Part shown: piece after piece, positions 1-10,373 of the stretch
How the letters are laid out: each line of letters starts with the position of its first letter
Numbering within the stretch: the stretch's first letter is position 1
From: Tritrichomonas musculus
Lineage: Eukaryota > Parabasalia > Tritrichomonadida > Tritrichomonadidae
Length of the DNA stretch: 64,000 bases
NCBI GenBank assembly: GCA_039105265.1
Contig: JAPFFF010000011.1
Coordinates: 2,294,001 to 2,358,000, forward strand
Direction: 5' to 3'
Translations under genes and position numbers: made by a program
Notes under the pieces: model-generated
The model's input: only the letters and a program-made list of their open reading frames with translations
Told to the model about the DNA's origin: nothing
Database searches by the model: none

Positions 1-236
1 AAAACAATAAAATAGTTTAATGAATTGTTGAGGCACGATTAAATATGATGGTTCAAGTGAGTCATGATAGAATTTTATATAATATTATGAGATAAGAGAT
101 TATATATACAAATAAACACTTGTGATGAGCTATTTCATTATTTTTTGTGTAACAACAATATAATGAAGAATACGGATTGCCTTTGATAATTTTTAAATGC
201 ATTACCAAAACCGCAAAATATTATAAAAATAAAAAA
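1..236. other. intergenic, left edge
   Basis: AT-rich sequence downstream of the first gene. No coding frame, repeat or RNA gene is visible. Confidence 0.5.
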
Positions 237-1688
237 TTATTTTTTTTCTTCTACATCTGTTTTCTGCTCTATATTTTGAGTGTCTTCTTTTGATGCGGTA
301 TCTTCTTCACCTTCACTGTATGATACAAATTCGTCTGAGTTGTCAGAATTGTCATCAGATGATGATGATGATTTTTCTGACGTTTTTGATAGTTCGGAAC
401 CTAATTTTATAATTGAATAATTTTGCAATTCTAAATCAGAATCTGATGATATGGGAACCTCGCCTCCATATTCAGTTTCCATTATTTTTTGTCTAGGATC
501 AAGAGTGTTTTGAACATAATCATTCCATTTTTCATCTCCTTGAATTTTATCTTTTATAATAATTTCAATTTGAGTGCATTGACCCCAAAAAGATGCTTTT
601 ATTTGATCGCGTTTTTGTTCAACATCCAATAATTTATTGGCCACATCGTGTTTTGTTAAAAAATCTGTAAATTCAGGATCAAAATTCGATAAAGATTGAA
701 TTATTGAATAAAAAACTAGATGTAAAAAGCTGATTGTGGGATTCTCTAAAAATAAATCAAATAAGAATGATATAGTATCTAAAATTTCTGGTGAAAGTGT
801 TTGAGAAGCAGAAATAACGAGATTAAATAATTCGCATAAAGCGCACTTATCCTTGGTGAAACTCTTATCTCTAATAATATATTGGCACATAGAGTGATAT
901 TTTGACTGAAGAAAATCGCTAATTTTAAAAACTTCATCCTCATCACATTTATTATAAACTATGACTAATAAATGAAAAGCCCCATATGCAACTTCATTTG
1001 TAGGGGCTTCTATTCCAGTAGTAAATATGCAGCTTATAATATCTAAAGAAGCAAGTCTGAGCATTGACGCAGATTTTGACGGCAAAATCGAAACTAAAGT
1101 AGATAATATCGAAAGAGAGCATCGAACTTTTGGCTCCTCGTCAACGAGAAATGAAATTAAAGGCTTGTCAGCTTCAATTTGAACCGCCCAATTTATAACA
1201 AATTTAACCCGTTTGCTAAAAATATCTAAAATAAACGCATGAATAGATGATGATGGAAGTAGATTTAAAAGATTTGAATAAAAGGAAGATGAATCTGATA
1301 GTAAGGCTAGAGCTTCGCCAGAAGTCATTTCAATGAGAGATTGTATAAGCTGAACAGCTGGTAAATAATTTAAATTTTTGTTTGAAAAACTTTCTGCCAG
1401 GTAATTAAATAAATCAGATGATTTTAAAAACTTTTCTTTGATAACAGGAGCTTTAGTTAAAATATTGATGCATTGTTTTTGCTCGTCGTCATTTGAAGGA
1501 GGAGTACGGCCAATGGCAATATCAATTATTTCTTTCAAGTGGCTAGCAGTATATTTTACAACTTTTGGTGATTGTTCATTTAATGCTTGAAAAAATTGTG
1601 GAACCAGTAAAGCATCAGATAATATTAAATCAGGATTAAAGTCATTATCAATTTTTCGAAAAAATCCGACTCTCCAATTCCATGACAT
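237..1688 (-). CDS. SAPS/PP6-regulatory-subunit-like helical repeat protein
   Basis: A 483-aa protein that is all-helical to the eye. The N-terminus (MSWNWRVGFF) is followed by HEAT-like helices to about residue 410. The C-terminus from about residue 415 is Ser/Asp/Glu-rich and probably disordered. The N-terminal W-x-x-GFF, then a 'lost/killed helix' pattern and an acidic C-terminal tail, resemble the SAPS family (Sit4/PP6 phosphatase regulatory subunits), but no diagnostic motif is certain. The protein is shorter than fungal and animal SAPS proteins, which usually exceed 700 aa. The ATG at 1688 follows stops in the same frame. The 60 bp upstream contain AAAGGCCATGA, similar to the shared upstream element seen elsewhere in this window. 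It may simply be a lineage-specific HEAT/ARM protein. Confidence 0.45.
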   Translation of the reverse strand: MSWNWRVGFFRKIDNDFNPDLILSDALLVPQFFQALNEQSPKVVKYTASHLKEIIDIAIGRTPPSNDDEQKQCINILTKAPVIKEKFLKSSDLFNYLAESFSNKNLNYLPAVQLIQSLIEMTSGEALALLSDSSSFYSNLLNLLPSSSIHAFILDIFSKRVKFVINWAVQIEADKPLISFLVDEEPKVRCSLSILSTLVSILPSKSASMLRLASLDIISCIFTTGIEAPTNEVAYGAFHLLVIVYNKCDEDEVFKISDFLQSKYHSMCQYIIRDKSFTKDKCALCELFNLVISASQTLSPEILDTISFLFDLFLENPTISFLHLVFYSIIQSLSNFDPEFTDFLTKHDVANKLLDVEQKRDQIKASFWGQCTQIEIIIKDKIQGDEKWNDYVQNTLDPRQKIMETEYGGEVPISSDSDLELQNYSIIKLGSELSKTSEKSSSSSDDNSDNSDEFVSYSEGEEDTASKEDTQNIEQKTDVEEKK

Positions 1689-2789
1689 TAGTAATTTATT
1701 TATTGACCTTTCCTCAATTTCATGGCCTTTTTAAAATATGATATCAAATATTTGATTAATTTTATATAATATTTAAATTTAATGATTTCAAAATTAATTT
1801 AAAAACATGTTTATTTTGGAAAAATAATATTTTAATATCAAGATAAATATATTTTTAGGAAATGATGAGAAAAAATTTTGTGGGAATGTTAACTATTTTA
1901 GGCATATAATGATGGATGATGTAAAAATAAATGTATTAAATGAAGAAATTGGTTACCTTTTGCTTCAGAAAAAGAAGCTTATTGGAGAATGTGGTCAATC
2001 AATTGTTTACTAAGTTCTTAATCTCAAAGAACTCAATTATAAACAAAGAAAAAAAATAGCAATTTTTTAGTATTGGAAATAATTAAAGGACAAATATGTC
2101 AAAAAAATGCCAGTTACTTAAGTGATGATAAATGATGATGATTTTGAAATATAGATAATGAAGAAATTGAAATTGATTTTGAGAAATTGAATCGCTTTTT
2201 TATGGAATAAATTAATATTATGAAAAAAATATTAAGCCAAAAACTAGAACTGTTATTTCAATCATTAGTCAGTTATTAAATGACTTATAAATTTTTTATT
2301 AATAAAAGGGGAAAAAATAATTAAATGTTTTATCGTTAGTGATTTTTGTAAAACAATTAATGTTTCCCTGAACAGAATCATTAATTAGATCAGAATCTTT
2401 CCGTAAATGCGCATCGCTTACAAAAGTTTTGGTATGTACGACAACAAAGCAATCATTTATACATGTTCTTATCAATATTGAAACAATTATTAAAAGTTGA
2501 ATCAATTATTTGTAGATTCAATTGGAATTTGTGCGTTTGCTTATAGCAATTCATTATTTAAAGTAACTATTCCTCCATATATGATATCAATTGATTTGTG
2601 TGAATTAATTATTTGCGATTCACGCAAATTTATAAGGGAAAAATAAACTTCTCAATTTTTTTTTATTTGAAACTACTATTCAAAAATTCATCTAATATCA
2701 TTCAATTTTGATATGTGACCATATATGTATTCAATGTCTTTCTCAAAAAGTTTTAATTTGGTTTGTTCGATCAAATATAATCTTTAAAG
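1689..2789. other. 1.1-kb divergent intergenic region with a possible gene relict
   Basis: This lies between two divergently transcribed genes. A 34-codon open stretch at 1909-2013 (starts MMDDVKINVLNEE) is followed by more Lys/Glu/Asn-rich coding-like sequence broken by stops up to about 2265, which could be the remains of a decayed gene. A 68-codon antisense frame at 2299-2505 has no recognisable features and is not called. The last 80 bp hold the promoter elements of the GRP170 gene. Confidence 0.3.
2716..2754 (+). promoter_or_regulatory. putative promoter elements of the GRP170 gene
   Basis: TGACCATA at 2716-2723 and TCAAAAAGTTTT at 2743-2754 lie about 67 and 36 bp upstream of the ATG. 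Both words recur upstream of other genes here. Function is inferred from recurrence only. Confidence 0.35.
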
Positions 2790-5381
2790 ATGATCTTTAT
2801 TCTACCATTTTTGTCATTTTCAGCAATTTTTGGTATAGATTTTGGATGTGAATATATTAAAGTTGGTATGGTTCAGCCTGGTCGTGGCGTTCATGTTGCA
2901 TTAAATCAACAGTCAAAACGATTATCTCCTTCTTATTTCTCATTTTGGAATATAAGTAATCCAAGATTAAATCAAAAGCCAGAACATTGGACATTAAAAG
3001 ATATTGAAGATTGCAGTTGGGCATTTTCTGATGCTGCTAAATCTCATTCTCTTCGTTTTCCCGATAATATGGTCAAAGGTATTTCACCAATTCTTGGCAA
3101 TGTGAATGGTTTAACTCGACGTGAAATTATGGCCCTTGTTTTACGCCATCTTATTACAACTGTAGATGAGGCACGTTGGACTCCAGAAGTAGCACAAATT
3201 GTTTTATCTGTAGAACCTTTTCTTCCACGTGCAGATCGTTATGCAATATCAGAAGCAGTTCGCTTATCAAATGCTTCATTAGCCGCAATAATAGATAGTC
3301 CAACTGCAGCTGCTCAAGTATATGCCCTTGAAAAACGATCATTGTATATGGAGCAAGCGAAGCATGTCTTGTTCGTAGATTATGGAGCAACTTTTACATG
3401 GGCTGCAGTATTCAAATTTGAAAATATTGATGATACACCTATTGTTCAAGAGTTATCAATTGTTACAAATACATCTCTTGGTGGAAACTTGATGGATCAA
3501 GAATTAGCTGAATTACTCACACAAAAGTTTGCCGAAATCAATAAAATCGAAAAGCCAACAAATAAACGATTTTTAATGCGATTTGTAGAAGAAGCCAGAA
3601 GAGCAAAGGAAATACTTACATTAAATAAAGATGTCGACATTAACTTAGAAGATGTTTGGGAAGACTATGGGTTACATTATCATCTCACTCGTGAAGAATT
3701 TGAATCACTAATTCAAGACTGCAACCAATCGCTTCGTAACTTATACAACGAAGCCCTCGAAAAAGCTAATATTAATTCTTCTCAATTGGACTCAATTGAA
3801 TTAATTGGTGGAGTAACTCGTGTTCCTTACGTTCAAAAAGTTCTTATGGAAATTAGCAGAATGGAAAAATTAAACCGTACTATGAATTCTGACGAAGCTG
3901 TTGCTCTTGGAGCTGGTTACCGTGGTGCATCGAATAGTGCTGCCTTTATTGTTAAGAAAGTTGTATTATCGCCATTTGTCAATACTAATATTTCTATTAT
4001 TCATAATGGAAAAGTAATTCCATTATTCAATCAATCATCGTTATTAAATGAAACAGCTGAATATGTTTTCAATGCTTCAGAAAATTCAGATATCACAATT
4101 GTTGCAGAAACTAATCTCTCAACATTTACCATCAATCTACCAGAAAATACGACTGCCGATACCCCTATAAACATCACTTTTCATTTTGATGAATTGACCA
4201 TTCCAAATATCTCAACAATTTACATTAATGATACTCTATTTGACGATTCAATATTGAACTTTTCATTCCCAGATTGGGCATTATCTGAAGAACAATTTCA
4301 GAACAGCACTGACTTTATTCACAGAATGGATGAAATTCTTGCTGAGCGTGCCAGATTTGCAAAGATCAAGAATGATTACGAGAGCTATATTTACCGCATT
4401 AAAAATAATCTCATCTACAACAACACTTACAAGAAAGTTGTCAATGAAACAGAGAGAGAAAATCTCACAAATATCGCTGTAGAGCATGAACAATGGCTTT
4501 TTGAAAATCATCCTGAGCCTCTAAACGAATCAATGATTAGAGAAAAATATGATGAACTTCATGATCAAGTTTATCATGCAGAAAGCCGTGCAGAAGAATT
4601 TATCAAACGCGCTCCAGCTTTCAATAAATTAAACAACACTCTCAATTATGTCTTCAGGCATCTTAATCAAACATGGCCAGAAACAAAGCCATGGCTTACT
4701 GAGGAGCAAACAAGTGGTGTTTGGGGGCAATATAATCGAACGCGTGAATGGTTTGATGACAAATATGCCCAACAATTAAACACAAGTGATTTCGTTGATC
4801 CAATAGTCAGAGCAAGTGAAATAGATACCCAAAGGATGCTTCTTGAATGGAACTTTAATTCAACAAATAGAATCAAAAAGCCAACACCAACACCTACTCC
4901 AAAGCCCCTAGATTTTGAAAATTATGATAATGTATCATTTATACAAATTGGTGGACAAAACATAACTGTAATTAATGGAACAATGAGAGGCATGATGGTC
5001 AATGGTACTTATGTTCCTTTCAATCTCACTGACGAAAACGAAACCATATTAAATGAAACCCTTCTTAACTCTAATGAAACGATTGCTCTCAATTCAACAG
5101 AAGTAAATGCTACTGATGGTACTAATGCTACTAATGCATCAGACGAAGAAGCTAAAGCAGAAGAAGATGGAGCAGATACAGAAGAAACCGATGAAAATCA
5201 TGATAAAGACAAAAAGAAAGACAAGAAGAAAAAGAAGGATAAAAAGAAAAAGAAAGATAGAAAGAAAGAAAAAGATGAAAAAGAGGAGTCTGAAGAATCT
5301 GAAAGCTCAGATAATGACGAGGGCGGCAAGAATAGTGAAAATGAAAACCACGACTCTGATGATGTTAAAAAAGAATTATAA
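2790..5381 (+). CDS. HYOU1: GRP170/HYOU1-type Hsp110 family ER chaperone
   Basis: An 863-aa protein of the large Hsp70-like (GRP170/Lhs1) class, expected to act in the ER lumen as nucleotide-exchange factor and holdase for BiP. Residues 1-15 are a signal peptide. The Hsp70-type nucleotide-binding domain follows at once with the phosphate-1 loop (IDFGCEYIKVGMVQPG) and runs to about 390, with a phosphate-2-like FVDYGATFTW near 190 and the adenosine motif IELIGGVTRVPYV near 336. After a beta-domain region comes a long helical C-terminal segment typical of Hsp110/GRP170. Near residue 695 a short Pro-Thr ladder (PTPTPTPKP) begins an Asn-Thr/Ser sequon-rich linker. The end is a very charged Lys/Glu/Asp tail closing in KKEL, a KDEL-type retrieval signal. 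Many N-glycosylation sequons fit a luminal protein. The ATG at 2790 is the only start that gives a signal peptide. Confidence 0.93.
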   Translation: MIFILPFLSFSAIFGIDFGCEYIKVGMVQPGRGVHVALNQQSKRLSPSYFSFWNISNPRLNQKPEHWTLKDIEDCSWAFSDAAKSHSLRFPDNMVKGISPILGNVNGLTRREIMALVLRHLITTVDEARWTPEVAQIVLSVEPFLPRADRYAISEAVRLSNASLAAIIDSPTAAAQVYALEKRSLYMEQAKHVLFVDYGATFTWAAVFKFENIDDTPIVQELSIVTNTSLGGNLMDQELAELLTQKFAEINKIEKPTNKRFLMRFVEEARRAKEILTLNKDVDINLEDVWEDYGLHYHLTREEFESLIQDCNQSLRNLYNEALEKANINSSQLDSIELIGGVTRVPYVQKVLMEISRMEKLNRTMNSDEAVALGAGYRGASNSAAFIVKKVVLSPFVNTNISIIHNGKVIPLFNQSSLLNETAEYVFNASENSDITIVAETNLSTFTINLPENTTADTPINITFHFDELTIPNISTIYINDTLFDDSILNFSFPDWALSEEQFQNSTDFIHRMDEILAERARFAKIKNDYESYIYRIKNNLIYNNTYKKVVNETERENLTNIAVEHEQWLFENHPEPLNESMIREKYDELHDQVYHAESRAEEFIKRAPAFNKLNNTLNYVFRHLNQTWPETKPWLTEEQTSGVWGQYNRTREWFDDKYAQQLNTSDFVDPIVRASEIDTQRMLLEWNFNSTNRIKKPTPTPTPKPLDFENYDNVSFIQIGGQNITVINGTMRGMMVNGTYVPFNLTDENETILNETLLNSNETIALNSTEVNATDGTNATNASDEEAKAEEDGADTEETDENHDKDKKKDKKKKKDKKKKKDRKKEKDEKEESEESESSDNDEGGKNSENENHDSDDVKKEL

Positions 5382-5631
5382 GAAAAGTAACTTTATATAT
5401 AAAGCCTATCAAAATGTACTTATATTATTACTATTTATTTTCTTTTACTTTAGCATTCATTTAATGATTTGTTAAATTTTATTAAGTTATGAGGTAATCA
5501 AAATAATTAAGATTATCATCTTGAACAATTTCAAATAAATTGAATTGATTGCTTCATATCAGAACTATCCATACTCAAAATGTGATTTAAAAAAAAAAAA
5601 AAAAGATATATCAGATTAAAAAAAAATATTT

Positions 5632-7671
5632 TTAACATCCATTGAAATAAATCATTTTTGGAGATGATCCTTCGTTTTCTTCGCTTCCAAACATAGGGAT
5701 TTTTCCTAAATCCTCTGGAGTTCTTCCTTCTGAATCTTTAGCGTCCTTGATTATTCCTGGCATTGCTTCCAACATATCCTTTGTTTTCTGGTCATGATTT
5801 AAGTAAGCGATGTGGAGTGGGACCCAGTAAGATTTAGTTTTTGCATTTACGTTAATTCCATCTTGCTTAAGAAGTATTTCAACAATATCATGGTTTTGAT
5901 ATTTGACGGCATCATGAAGAGGTGTCCATCCAGCATTATCAGGAGCATTAATATTGACCTTACTTTGACCTTGAAAAGATAAAATAGAATTTACAACTTC
6001 TGGATTTCCTGATTTTGCTGCAAAGTGAAGGGCTGTCCATCCATCTTTATCAGCAATATTAATATCAAGGCTTTTTTCTGGACAGTTTAAGAAAATATCA
6101 ACGATTTCTGTATTTCCCATTTTGGCTGCCAAATGAAGAGGAGTAAGTCCCATTGAATTTTTGACATCAATTTTTGTTTTCTCTGATGAAAGCAAAATTT
6201 CTATTGTTTCTGGATCACAATTTTGAGTTGAGTAATGGAGTGGTGTCCATCCATCTTTATCTTGTGGATTAGGATCAATATCATGTGCTAAAAGAAGATG
6301 TGCTGCTTTTGATCTGCGATGTTGTGCTGCACAATGCAAAGGTGTTTCAAAAGTTAATGTTTTTGCTTCAGCATCAACACCTTCAACATCTAATAGATAT
6401 TCTATCATTCCTATGTCACCTGACTCAAGAGCCATGTGCAATGGTGTTGCTCCATAATCAGTTCTTGCATTTACTGTTACACATCCCTTGGATAAAAATA
6501 ATTCAACTATATCAACATGTCCATTCTCAGATGCAACATGAATTGGCATTCGTCCTTTCAAATCAGTAATACGTTGTTGAACAAACTCATTTTCAATTAA
6601 TAAGCGGACAAATTCTATAAAGTCGTTTGAAGATGCAATATGTAAAGCTGTTTGTCCATCTTTATTTTTGGCATTGACATTGACAAGACGATGATGTAAG
6701 TATATTTGGAGTGCATCAAGTGAATTGAATTGTGCTGCGATTTCTATTGGGGTGTTCGAATTAAGAAGATCAGGTTGATTAACATTTGAACCGTGATCAA
6801 GGCATTTAAGTATTAGATCAACATTGTTTGAAGCAGTGCAATGATGAAGAATGGGAATTGGATCATCATCTATGAATTCGAATAAATCATTTCGGTGGAA
6901 TCTAGCTGCAAATTTCATTGTTCCAACAAAATCAACTCGTTTCGATTTAAGAATACCAATAATTTCTTTGTTTCCACCTGCCATTGCAAATTGTGCAAGT
7001 GTTCGGCCTTGTAAATCTTTAAGATCAATATTGGCACCGTTTTCAAGTAAATATTTAAAGATATTAATAGATCCACAAAAAGCAGAATACTGAATCAAAG
7101 TAGGTTGTGACCTTAAAAAGTGGCACCCGAATTGAATTGATGGTCTAATTCGATAATCTATTTGATAAAATTGATTTTTGGCAAAACATTTTTCTAAATC
7201 TGGTACAGAGTCAGCTCTAATAGCATCTTCAATGTCTTCGCCTTTTAATGGAATTAATTCAGGAGTGTTTGTATTGTAAAAGCAAGATTTAAATAATTCT
7301 TCATCATAGGTTTTTTCATAGACTGCCTCTTTAACTTCCTCATCACTAATAATTCCCGCATCTCTGCATACCGATAAGAAGTACATTTGTTCAATGTTCA
7401 ATATCTTTGGATTTGATAATATTTGAAGTAATAATGGCTTGAGATTTTTAATATGCAAGCAAAGATTGATTAATTCTGGTATTGAGAATGGACGATATTC
7501 TGCCGCAATAAATACATTGTGAACAAATTGAAAAAGATTGAAATTTGAAGATGAAATAAGCTGATCAACGATATTATCGATATTTTTCCCTTTAATGTTC
7601 ATAAGTATCGATTGTAAATTTATCAGTTTTTTTGCTTCAATAAGTAATTCAGGAGAGAGTTTCGAAGTCAT
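5632..7671 (-). CDS. ankyrin repeat protein
   Basis: A 679-aa protein. Residues 1 to about 145 form a helical N-terminal domain of the kind that precedes ankyrin arrays in many trichomonad proteins (DUF3447-like layout). From about 175 to 655 there are roughly a dozen ankyrin repeats, several close to consensus (DKDGWTPLHYS, NSMGLTPLHLAAKMGNTEIV, DKDGWTALHFAAKSGNPEVV). The array ends with a short Ser-rich tail. No enzyme domain or membrane segment is present. Proteins of this layout belong to one of the largest families in trichomonad genomes and serve as protein-binding scaffolds; the partner cannot be told. The gene is convergent with the GRP170 gene, with 250 bp between stops that include a poly-A run. 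Confidence 0.9.
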   Translation of the reverse strand: MTSKLSPELLIEAKKLINLQSILMNIKGKNIDNIVDQLISSSNFNLFQFVHNVFIAAEYRPFSIPELINLCLHIKNLKPLLLQILSNPKILNIEQMYFLSVCRDAGIISDEEVKEAVYEKTYDEELFKSCFYNTNTPELIPLKGEDIEDAIRADSVPDLEKCFAKNQFYQIDYRIRPSIQFGCHFLRSQPTLIQYSAFCGSINIFKYLLENGANIDLKDLQGRTLAQFAMAGGNKEIIGILKSKRVDFVGTMKFAARFHRNDLFEFIDDDPIPILHHCTASNNVDLILKCLDHGSNVNQPDLLNSNTPIEIAAQFNSLDALQIYLHHRLVNVNAKNKDGQTALHIASSNDFIEFVRLLIENEFVQQRITDLKGRMPIHVASENGHVDIVELFLSKGCVTVNARTDYGATPLHMALESGDIGMIEYLLDVEGVDAEAKTLTFETPLHCAAQHRRSKAAHLLLAHDIDPNPQDKDGWTPLHYSTQNCDPETIEILLSSEKTKIDVKNSMGLTPLHLAAKMGNTEIVDIFLNCPEKSLDINIADKDGWTALHFAAKSGNPEVVNSILSFQGQSKVNINAPDNAGWTPLHDAVKYQNHDIVEILLKQDGINVNAKTKSYWVPLHIAYLNHDQKTKDMLEAMPGIIKDAKDSEGRTPEDLGKIPMFGSEENEGSSPKMIYFNGC

Positions 7672-8229
7672 ATGATTTATATTTTTCTATAAAATATAAA
7701 TTTGCAATTAAAACAAAAAATTTGGAAAATGTAATTTGTTTTTCTTAATAAAATGTGTTCGTAATTGATTAATATTATATTTATATGTGTTTAAAGTATC
7801 CGTGATTAAATTTGATCAAAAAAATGAGATATTTTTATTACTTTTTTAGTATAATAACTTTATTTATAATCTAAATAATTTAAAATAAAGTTATTTAATT
7901 GTTTTTTGTATTAAATAATTATTTTAATATTTATTTTTAAAGATAAAAATATATTTTTAAAGATGAATTTTGAATATAAAACAATCGATTTTTTATATAT
8001 AATCAATAAATAAAATCAAAATATATCAATTATTTTATTGTTTTTTTCTATAATTACCTCATTAAATAAGGTGTATTGAAATATGTGATGAGATATTTTC
8101 AAAGAATCATGATATGTTAGTCATTTTATAGTCAATCCTTTTATTTACGTTAAATATGACCGTTAAATTGGTTAACTTCATTTTGGCCATTTTAAGATAG
8201 TAACTTTAACTGAAACATATCATATCATT
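7672..8229. other. divergent intergenic region, 558 bp
   Basis: AT-rich spacer between the ankyrin gene (-) and the S28 peptidase gene (+). Its right part holds TGACCGTT at 8157-8164 and TTTTGGCCATTTT near 8181-8193, both similar to the shared upstream element. TCATT abuts the peptidase ATG and could be an Inr (TCAYW). Confidence 0.4.
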
Positions 8230-9795
8230 ATGTTGCTTTTTATTGGATTTTGCCTCCTTAGAAATTTTGTTCTTGAATTTCCAAAAGGAATCGATACAAA
8301 AATATACAAAAATTCTCTAGATCATTTCAACCAATTAGATGACACAAAGTTTGATCAAAGATATTATGAAAATCTTAGTTTTGTTCCAGAAGATGGATTT
8401 AATGTAGCTATTTTATATTTTGGTGGTGAGAGCCCTCTTGGATCTTCATCTGTACTTTCAGGATCACATATTGAGCTTGCAAAGCGTCTTAATGCTGCTC
8501 TCTTTGGTCTTGAGCATCGTTTCTTTGGTGAATCCCAGCCATTCAATGATTTATCTACTGAGCACCTTAAATATCTCACAATTGATCAAGCAATGGCAGA
8601 CCTTGCTTCATTTATTTCTGAAATTATATATAATCATCCAAGTCGTAACAAGAATTCAAAAATTAGAATTGGAGCTGTTGGAGGATCATATCCAGGTGCT
8701 CTTTCATCATGGTTCCGCTTGAAGTATCCACAATTTGCATATGCATCTTGGGCATCCTCTGCTCCTGTTTTAATCAAAAATGATTTTCGTGAATATGATG
8801 AACACATCGCCAAACAACTTGAACTCTATTCGTCTAAATGTCTTGATCACACTCAACAAGTACTTGACATAGTTAAACAATATGCTATCGATCAACCCCA
8901 AAAACTCAGAAAAGATTTTGGTTTCGATGAAACTGAAAGGCCTGATGATATGATATATGCAGTTACTGATGTAGTTGCGGCAATGGTACAATATAATTCA
9001 AAAGTACATCTAATGGAAACTCATTGTAAGTTGCAAGAACAAGAGCCTAATTATAATAATCTTGTTACTATTGTTAATAATATCTCCATTGTTATGGGAT
9101 CAACACCAAAAGATGCCGATTTAATGTTGCAAACTAATGAAAGTCTTGAAAGTCCATACGCAAATGGTCGTGCTTGGTCTTATATGACATGTAATGAAGT
9201 TGGATGGTTCCAAACAGCTGGAGGAAGACTTCGTCCAAAAAGCCTAGATATTCACTATTTTGCTGATGTTTGTGATAAATTATTTGGTCTTAAACTGCCA
9301 GATGAATTGGAAAAGAATAATTACTTTGGAGGTAATGACCCTCAGCAAACCAAGGTTTATTTCCTCAATGGAGACGTTGATCCTTGGAGTACAATGAGTG
9401 TTGAGGAACCTAATGAAGGACTTCTTCGTCGTACAATTGTAATTGCAAATGAATCCCATTGTGCTGATCTTTATGACATTCGCCCCACTGATTCAGAAGT
9501 CCTTCGTAAGGCCAAAGAATCCGTTATCGATCAAATGTACTTTTGGCTTACTGAATCTAATTGCAATGGAACTTGTGTTCATGGAAGATGCACAATCAAT
9601 GGTTGTATTTGTGATGACAAATATGGTGGTGAAAAATGTGATACTGAAATCAAATCAAAGAAATCATTTGATATAGTAGTTATTTGTGCAGTTTCAATTC
9701 CTGTTTTCATATTTGTTGTTGTGATATTTACTGTCTGGCTCGTAACTAAGAATCGTCAAAACGTTGTATCACGTCCATTACTTACAAATAATTAA
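8230..9795 (+). CDS. S28-family serine carboxypeptidase, membrane anchored with EGF-like module
   Basis: A 521-aa protein of peptidase family S28 (lysosomal Pro-X carboxypeptidase/DPP7/thymus-specific serine protease). These enzymes cleave next to proline, usually in acidic compartments or outside the cell. A short hydrophobic N-terminus is a likely signal peptide. The nucleophile lies in GGSYPGALSSW (Ser153); the acid is probably Asp384 in NGDVDPW and the base His410 in ESHCADL, in the family order. After the peptidase domain, residues 444-471 form one EGF-like six-cysteine module. A transmembrane helix follows at about 480-503 with a short basic cytosolic tail. Human S28 enzymes are soluble, so the EGF plus membrane anchor is an addition. 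This suggests a cell-surface or lysosomal type I membrane protease. Confidence 0.93.
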   Translation: MLLFIGFCLLRNFVLEFPKGIDTKIYKNSLDHFNQLDDTKFDQRYYENLSFVPEDGFNVAILYFGGESPLGSSSVLSGSHIELAKRLNAALFGLEHRFFGESQPFNDLSTEHLKYLTIDQAMADLASFISEIIYNHPSRNKNSKIRIGAVGGSYPGALSSWFRLKYPQFAYASWASSAPVLIKNDFREYDEHIAKQLELYSSKCLDHTQQVLDIVKQYAIDQPQKLRKDFGFDETERPDDMIYAVTDVVAAMVQYNSKVHLMETHCKLQEQEPNYNNLVTIVNNISIVMGSTPKDADLMLQTNESLESPYANGRAWSYMTCNEVGWFQTAGGRLRPKSLDIHYFADVCDKLFGLKLPDELEKNNYFGGNDPQQTKVYFLNGDVDPWSTMSVEEPNEGLLRRTIVIANESHCADLYDIRPTDSEVLRKAKESVIDQMYFWLTESNCNGTCVHGRCTINGCICDDKYGGEKCDTEIKSKKSFDIVVICAVSIPVFIFVVVIFTVWLVTKNRQNVVSRPLLTNN

Positions 9796-10373
9796 ATTAT
9801 ACTACCCTGGCGTTAGTAAAGTTGCCTAAACTTATTTTTTTTGGGCAATTTTAATTTGTAATGGTAAAGTTTCAAAGTTTTTTTTTTTTATACATTTCAT
9901 TATTCTTTTTTAATATTATTTTTTTTAAGAGAAAGTAATTTATATGGTTTGAATGATTTATTACATATAGGTTGCAAAAGAAAAAAAATTGCTATTATTT
10001 TTAAATTTATTGAATTTTTTCAATAAATTGATTGAATTTTTTGAGTGTTTTTATTGAATTACCAATAATGGATTGCAATCCATTTAAAACCATAAAGTAT
10101 TCATTACATGATATATAGAAGAGCAAAAAAATAATTAATTAAAATCATAAATACTTTATTGCAGGAAATAAGTTGTAATCATTTCTAAAAAAAAGTATGA
10201 ATATATTGTTTCACCATCATTTTATGAATTGCATAGAATATTTATTGATGAAACTAATTAGAAAAATAATTGTTTCATACTGAACAGAAAAACTCAAACT
10301 TTCATTCAGTATATCATCTCTTTTTTTTTTTTTTTTTTTTAATGTTCTTCATGATTAATCCCGAAACATAAAA
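9796..10373. other. convergent intergenic region, 578 bp
   Basis: Spacer between two convergent genes. It is AT-rich with small inverted repeats (for example TTGCC/GGGCAA just after the peptidase stop, and ACTGAA/TTCAGT near 10,280-10,310) and a T run of about 20 at 10,321-10,340. No coding frame is seen. Confidence 0.4.

Noticed and set aside
2299-2505. 68-codon minus-strand frame
   Set aside because: Short, without any motif, in a region with nearby stops. It is no better than chance in AT-rich DNA.
5107-5475. Lys/Met-rich overlapping frame at the end of the GRP170 gene
   Set aside because: A frame shift of the Lys/Glu tail. The GRP170 frame ends in the expected KKEL.
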